A stretch of DNA of 45,990 nucleotides from Spirochaetota bacterium. Its GTDB lineage: Bacteria; Spirochaetota; Spirochaetia; Treponematales; Rectinemataceae. Below the pieces are notes generated by a model, which had not been told where the DNA came from, did no database searches, and saw only the letters and a list, made by a program, of their open reading frames with translations. Of this stretch, positions 43,132 to 45,990 are shown piece by piece; the first letter of the stretch is position 1; each line of letters begins with the position of its first letter. Position numbers and translations under genes: made by a program. Location of the stretch: positions 1 to 45,990 of the forward strand of contig JAJUJQ010000012.1 of the NCBI GenBank assembly GCA_029265255.1, given 5' to 3'.

Positions 43132-43521
43132 GGTGACGGCTGCACCAGGGGAGCGGAAACCGTCTGCATCTTCGATGTCGGAACGGATGTTCTGGAACTC
43201 GGGATGAAGGTGTTCACGCAACTGGCTCAAATCAAGAAACGCAAAGGTGAGCAGCCTCTTTCTATCCCTGTGGACTCATGGAAAGCAATCTGCATTGCGA
43301 AAGGGCTTGCCCCCAGGCAGTTTGCCTTGGTCAAAGCCTACTGTGATGCCCTCCATGTCTACACAGAGGACGATGGCTTTCTCCTGGTCGATCCAGACTT
43401 CGTGCTGCTTGATGACGAGTGTCAATCCTCGAGCCAGAATGCCCGCCAGAAACTCTTACCTTGCTCGCAAGTATCGCCAAACAGCCTTACTGAAGGAGGT
43501 GAACAACATGAATACCATTGA
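43024..43521 (+). CDS. Small island protein of unknown function
   Basis: A 165-residue protein whose ATG overlaps the ATPase stop by four bases. Residues 45-130 are the ordered part (VCIFDVGTDVLELGMKVFTQ, then LVDPDFVLLDDE); both ends look disordered. The first 40 residues are dictated by the repeat array. I do not recognise a family. A RepA/primase partner or winged-helix role is possible from its position after a replication ATPase, but that is inference. Its last 14 bases overlap the next gene. Confidence 0.65.
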   Translation: MSASAEKLVTPASRNRNPGVTRSNISSITTYAQSVTGDGCTRGAETVCIFDVGTDVLELGMKVFTQLAQIKKRKGEQPLSIPVDSWKAICIAKGLAPRQFALVKAYCDALHVYTEDDGFLLVDPDFVLLDDECQSSSQNARQKLLPCSQVSPNSLTEGGEQHEYH

Positions 43522-43788
43522 TATTCAGGAAGAAAAGCTATCTATGGAGCCATCACTCCCCCCTCAACGCTTGCCCAGGATTCGCTCAAGAATGCACGCC
43601 GCAGCCTTGCCAGGATTATCGCTGCGTACTACCGGGGCGCAATCGACGAGCGCAAATTCAAGATGATGGTCTACGGCATGAATGTGCTTCTAGGTTACTT
43701 GAAAGAAGTGGAAACTGAGGAGCTCGAGCAGCGGATTGCGGAACTGGAAAAGCGCATGTCTATATCCAAGGAGCGAACCTATGCGTGA
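43508..43788 (+). pseudogene. Small island gene split by a frameshift at a C6 run
   Basis: A strong AAGGAGGTGA precedes the ATG at 43508 and starts MNTIDIQEEKLSMEPSLPP. From there the frame that looks like protein is the -1 frame: STLAQDSLKNARRSLARII, then AAYYRGAIDERKFKMMVYG and a coiled-coil end EELEQRIAELEKRM, ending at a TGA at 43786-43788. The switch falls at CTCCCCCCT (C6 at 43558-43563), in the context C CCC CCT that fits the rule for -1 slippage. Joined, the product has about 93 residues. It may be a mutated gene, a read error or a programmed frameshift. The following gene begins at 43781, inside its last codons. Confidence 0.7.
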
Positions 43789-44056
43789 ACTGGAACGGAA
43801 AATTGTACAGCTTGAATCGATGTATGCAGCAGCAGAAAAAGCTTCCACGAGAGTCTACATCATGCCCAATGTAGAGAGGCTATCCTTGGAGAAATGGCAT
43901 GAGATGGTCGAGCATCCTGAAGGATGGATGGGCGTTACCTTCGTAAAGGATGGCATTCCCTGGTATAAATTTATACCGCGCGATGAGCTTCCTCTCTATG
44001 AGAGCCTGCCTGGTTTTCATATCGAAATCGAAGATTTGGCGAGCGCGCTGCGCTAA
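43781..44056 (+). CDS. Small island protein of unknown function
   Basis: A 91-residue protein starting at MRELERKIVQLESMYAAAEK, a short coiled coil, followed by a compact domain (VYIMPNVERLSLEKWHEMV ... WYKFIPRDELPLYESLPG). I do not recognise a family. AAGGAG lies about 8 bases before the ATG. It overlaps the upstream split gene by 8 bases. A terminator-like hairpin follows at 44102. Confidence 0.65.
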   Translation: MRELERKIVQLESMYAAAEKASTRVYIMPNVERLSLEKWHEMVEHPEGWMGVTFVKDGIPWYKFIPRDELPLYESLPGFHIEIEDLASALR

Positions 44057-44101
44057 AGCACGAAATGCACTCGCCTCAAGCGAGCGCAATGAACACCGAT
44101 A

Positions 44102-44150
44102 AGGCGGAAGCACCTGACGCTTGATGGCAAGCCAGGAGCTTCCGCCTCTT
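44102..44150. terminator. Terminator-like hairpin between convergent island genes
   Basis: AGGCGGAAGC (44102-44111) pairs with GCTTCCGCCT (44138-44147), then CTTTCC. It lies between the plus-strand operon and the minus-strand RAMA-like gene and may serve both. Confidence 0.6.
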
Positions 44151-44166
44151 TCCACAATGAGCATAC

Positions 44167-44589
44167 TCAGGAGGAGGCATCGATGGTGTTCTTTCCCTGC
44201 AGTTCCTTCGCCTTCTGGTACACTGCGTCCAAGGTGAGGCCCTCTTCAGTCTTCCACATGGTCCAGCCGTTAGCCGTTTCTCGCTGGCTGCCTGTTTTTT
44301 TGATGCAGTAGACCACCGCGGTGCTCGGTGCTCTTACGATCCCATCATCAACCTCTATGCCTGATTCCCGTAGTATTCCTTCCCACCGCTTCTTGGGCTT
44401 CCCCCTTGGACCATACTCAAGAAACACTTTTTGGCCCGCATGAACAAGACCGGATTGCATCAGGAAATCATAGAATTGATAGGGGGCTTGTGAAGGCCCT
44501 TTGTCTACAGGTTTATATTCATCAGGTATCTCGTAGAGCACCCTTTTGCCATCCAGGGATTGGTATTTGGTTATGTGCCAGATTCTCAC
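44167..44589 (-). CDS. RAMA-like domain protein
   Basis: A 140-residue protein. Residues 45-125 follow the RAMA/DUF4357 pattern: a leading helix with GLVHAGQKVFLEYG, a basic stretch (GPRGKPKKRWEG), a strand pair around GIEVDDGIVRAPSTAV, then NGWTMWKTEEG at the place of the conserved NGW.FW. RAMA domains occur next to restriction and DNA-modification enzymes and are proposed to recognise modified or specific DNA. No methylase or nuclease is next to it. The start is GTG and lies two bases after the end of a decayed transposase, so an insertion may have changed its 5' region. Confidence 0.5.
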   Translation of the reverse strand: MRIWHITKYQSLDGKRVLYEIPDEYKPVDKGPSQAPYQFYDFLMQSGLVHAGQKVFLEYGPRGKPKKRWEGILRESGIEVDDGIVRAPSTAVVYCIKKTGSQRETANGWTMWKTEEGLTLDAVYQKAKELQGKNTIDASS

Positions 44590-44590
44590 T

Positions 44591-44963
44591 TCATATGGTG
44601 ATGAAATTCGCTCGCATCCAATGCATGGTGGCTGTGATAAGCATCTGAATAGACAAGCTATTAGGCTTTATTTTCCTTGCTATTTCGATTATTAGGATAT
44701 TCGTCTTGGTATTCTGCACTACCACCATGAAAACATTGCCATGAGGCTTTAACATGCCAAGGACGACTACTTTGCTGGCGGCACCATGGCCTTGTTTAAT
44801 GTACTCCACCGAAGTACCTTTCATCGATCTAGACTTAGAAATTGAATACTTCGGCAGCTTCTTGGGCTAGATGAAATGCAATTATTTGGCCTACTTTGCT
44901 ATAGAAAAGAGCTGCAGAATTGGGCTGAATACCCAGAAGATCTGCAGCTGAATGGGCTGTCAT
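44591..44963 (-). pseudogene. Decayed IS1595-family transposase
   Basis: On the minus strand, pieces in several frames follow the IS1595 transposase order: MTAHSAADLLGIQPNSAALF (44963 onward) as the helix-turn-helix part, a stop, then IDERYFGGV (about 44826-44800) as the DE.YFGG active-site motif, then GHGAASKVVVLGMLKPHGNV and NTKTN as the core, and ALDASEFHHHM at the end. Stops and frameshifts break it at least three times, so it is not functional. No inverted ends or target duplication were found. Confidence 0.75.
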
Positions 44964-45074
44964 TTCCAGTATGAAAAAAAGCAGGTGATATTTCGCGTTT
45001 TAACTTAATCTGCAAAGAGTTATCTTTATAAAATCAGTGATCATGGCTTTATATTTACTGCAGCCTGAAATATA

Positions 45075-45407
45075 TTAAAAGCCATATCTCACAAATGAAT
45101 TATACTCGCTCACCACCGCATTGGTATCGTCAATTGCTCTCTGGATTTCTCTTTTAATTGTAGCAATATCATTATTCGCTGCTTGGATGTACGACTCGCA
45201 GTCATCTCGGTACTGCTCAACCTGTTGCCGATATCGGGAGATACTGAATTCATCCTTCGAAAACGGCTTCGATGGGCGGTATGCTTTGCTCGCGAAGCTT
45301 GGGTAGGATCCATACAAATTCGAGAAGCCACTGACGAAGCCAAATAGGGTACTTATACTTGTGCCAAGCAAGAAGGCGGCGATCACATGACGCTTTTTGA
45401 ACTGCAT
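45075..45407 (-). CDS. Small membrane-anchored coiled-coil protein
   Basis: A 110-residue protein with one N-terminal hydrophobic segment (HVIAAFLLGTSISTLFGFVS) and a charged helical remainder with a coiled-coil look (YRQQVEQYRDDCESYIQAAN and TIKREIQRAIDDTN). No family is recognised. GAGGAGG lies 8 bases before the ATG at 45407, which decides the start. It is on the island's cargo side, on the minus strand like the RAMA-like gene, and AT-rich. Confidence 0.65.
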   Translation of the reverse strand: MQFKKRHVIAAFLLGTSISTLFGFVSGFSNLYGSYPSFASKAYRPSKPFSKDEFSISRYRQQVEQYRDDCESYIQAANNDIATIKREIQRAIDDTNAVVSEYNSFVRYGF

Positions 45408-45774
45408 GATCAAGTCCTCCTCGATTTGATTGATGATTATGTTTCTTATAATAGCATAAAGAGGGCTCTTGCCAAGAGTGAATTGCATAATGCTCTATGC
45501 ACACGAGCATATGCCTGATCTCATCATCAAATAAGTGAGGATATTGAAAAATGGTTCCCAAATCTAACTTTCATACAATTAGATTAACCCTACCAACTGC
45601 GCTCGCTTATTTTACCTCTTTGTTGTAAATGTACAGCAGTTCAACACTGGTTCGATGGTTGATACACGCTGTATTGAAAGCCTTTTTCAAGCATACTATG
45701 TGGATGTAACTCAAGCGGTTGGGAAAAGTGAATATGCAGTAGAATAGGGAAGAGAAATGTATAATGAGCCCGTC
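45408..45774. other. Non-coding, AT-rich stretch of the island
   Basis: I see no gene here. It holds a perfect 7-base inverted repeat, AATCTAA ... TTAGATT (about 45561-45586), and a GAGCCC sequence just before the insertion sequence. A frame ending at 45747 is open for only 53 codons without a ribosome-binding site. Confidence 0.6.
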
Positions 45775-45990
45775 TGTCTAGACAGTGTTGCATAGATAAT
45801 AAGGTGGGCTCTTTCTCCTCTCATGCGGTTTTCTCGAGCTCCCTTAACGTGTATTCCTAACCTTCTCTTTCTACAATTTTAGGGTTCCCTTGAGAAACAG
45901 TTCAATAGTTTCCCAGGGCCGCCGTCCCTGGTTTCTGTACCCCAGATGCGGCCGCTCATAATTGTACTCGTGAAGCCAGCTGTCCAGATC
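45775..45990 (-). mobile_element. Insertion sequence of the IS3/IS481 type, left part only
   Basis: A transposase end is at 45871-45990. The outer end is probably TGTCTAGACAGTGTTGCA starting at 45775, with a palindromic TGTCTAGACA at the tip. The other end lies outside the window, so the terminal repeat could not be confirmed. Confidence 0.6.
45871..45990 (-). CDS. Transposase C-terminus (IS3/IS481 DDE type), cut by window end
   Basis: The last 39 residues of a DDE integrase-core transposase, in one open frame on the minus strand to a TAG at 45873-45871. The segment LDSWLHEYNYERPHLGYRN is the conserved end region of IS481/IS3 transposases, followed by GRRPWETIELF. The catalytic residues lie outside the window. 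No frameshift is seen in the visible part. Confidence 0.88.
   Translation of the reverse strand, partial: DLDSWLHEYNYERPHLGYRNQGRRPWETIELFLKGTLKL

Larger units (their letters stand above)
38721..45990. mobile_element. Integrated genomic island at tRNA-Pro (right end outside or unresolved)
   Basis: The stretch starts at tRNA-Pro and holds a tyrosine integrase, an HTH excisionase-like gene, a DUF3631 ATPase, small unknown genes, a RAMA-like gene and insertion-sequence remnants. The gene density, overlaps and lower GC of the coiled-coil gene differ from the chromosome on the left. Two repeat arrays (41049-41106 and 42910-43131) look like replication or regulation sites. The order integrase, Xis/AlpA-like HTH, replication ATPase, iterons is like phage satellites (PICI) or replicating islands. 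No capsid, terminase, relaxase or conjugation gene is visible. The right boundary is not defined; the tRNA position is given as the left limit. Confidence 0.75.

Noticed and set aside
44591..44824. Separate 77-residue gene in a pair with the RAMA-like gene
   Set aside because: Its residues match the core of IS1595 transposases, with neighbouring pieces in other frames, so it is a remnant.
45490..45774. attR copy of the tRNA-Pro 3' end
   Set aside because: No stretch similar to the T-arm or acceptor end of tRNA-Pro was found here.

Overview
The window looks like part of a GC-rich bacterial chromosome, most probably from a spirochaete (Spirochaetota). This is an inference from content: a FadL-like outer-membrane protein paired with a lipoprotein, a TIGR02757-type protein, many exported TPR proteins, a bactofilin, and an ABC sugar transporter with no ATPase gene beside it. 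No rRNA or other decisive marker is present, so the lineage is provisional.

Layout. Bases 1-3461 hold the 3' part of an SLBB-repeat polysaccharide-export protein and a Wzz-type chain-length regulator. A minus-strand tRNA with CAT anticodon follows. Bases 3.7-9.9 kb hold a B3/4-domain protein, a long TsaC/Sua5 enzyme, and a minus-strand cluster (small unknown protein, methyltransferase, Slt-type lytic transglycosylase) plus a CPBP membrane protease. Bases 10.0-15.1 kb form a plus-strand cluster: comEC (without its usual hydrolase domain), rsmA, bactofilin, a TPR protein and mtaB. A lipoprotein and FadL-like barrel pair ends at a strong terminator. Next is tRNA-Lys, followed by a decayed stretch with gene remnants (17.4-18.05 kb) and then mtnA.

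Bases 19.4-25.3 kb, minus strand, carry a chaperone-usher-pilin set followed by malQ. tRNA-Val and tRNA-Phe come next. Bases 25.7-31.0 kb carry a sugar ABC importer (binding protein and two permeases) with an amylosucrase. Then come galE, an M20 peptidase, a MltD-like LysM transglycosylase with an overlapping TPR lipoprotein, a divergent large TPR protein, and the TIGR02757 gene.

From tRNA-Pro(GGG) at 38721 to the window end lies an integrated element of different texture: a tyrosine integrase, an AT-rich coiled-coil protein, a small HTH (Xis/AlpA-like) protein, a DUF3631-type AAA ATPase, several small genes (one split by a frameshift at a C6 run), a RAMA-like protein, a decayed IS1595-type transposase and, at the edge, an IS3/IS481-type transposase. 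Two repeat arrays stand out: four TACCGACA copies plus a hairpin covering the ribosome-binding site just before the HTH gene, and ten GGTTACG/CGTAACC heptamers at the end of the ATPase gene. The order integrase, HTH, replication ATPase, iteron-like array resembles phage satellites (PICI) or self-replicating islands, and I regard it as the most interesting system here.

A second cross-cutting signal is that several housekeeping genes have a good -10 box 5-10 bases before the start codon and no Shine-Dalgarno sequence, which suggests leaderless mRNAs.
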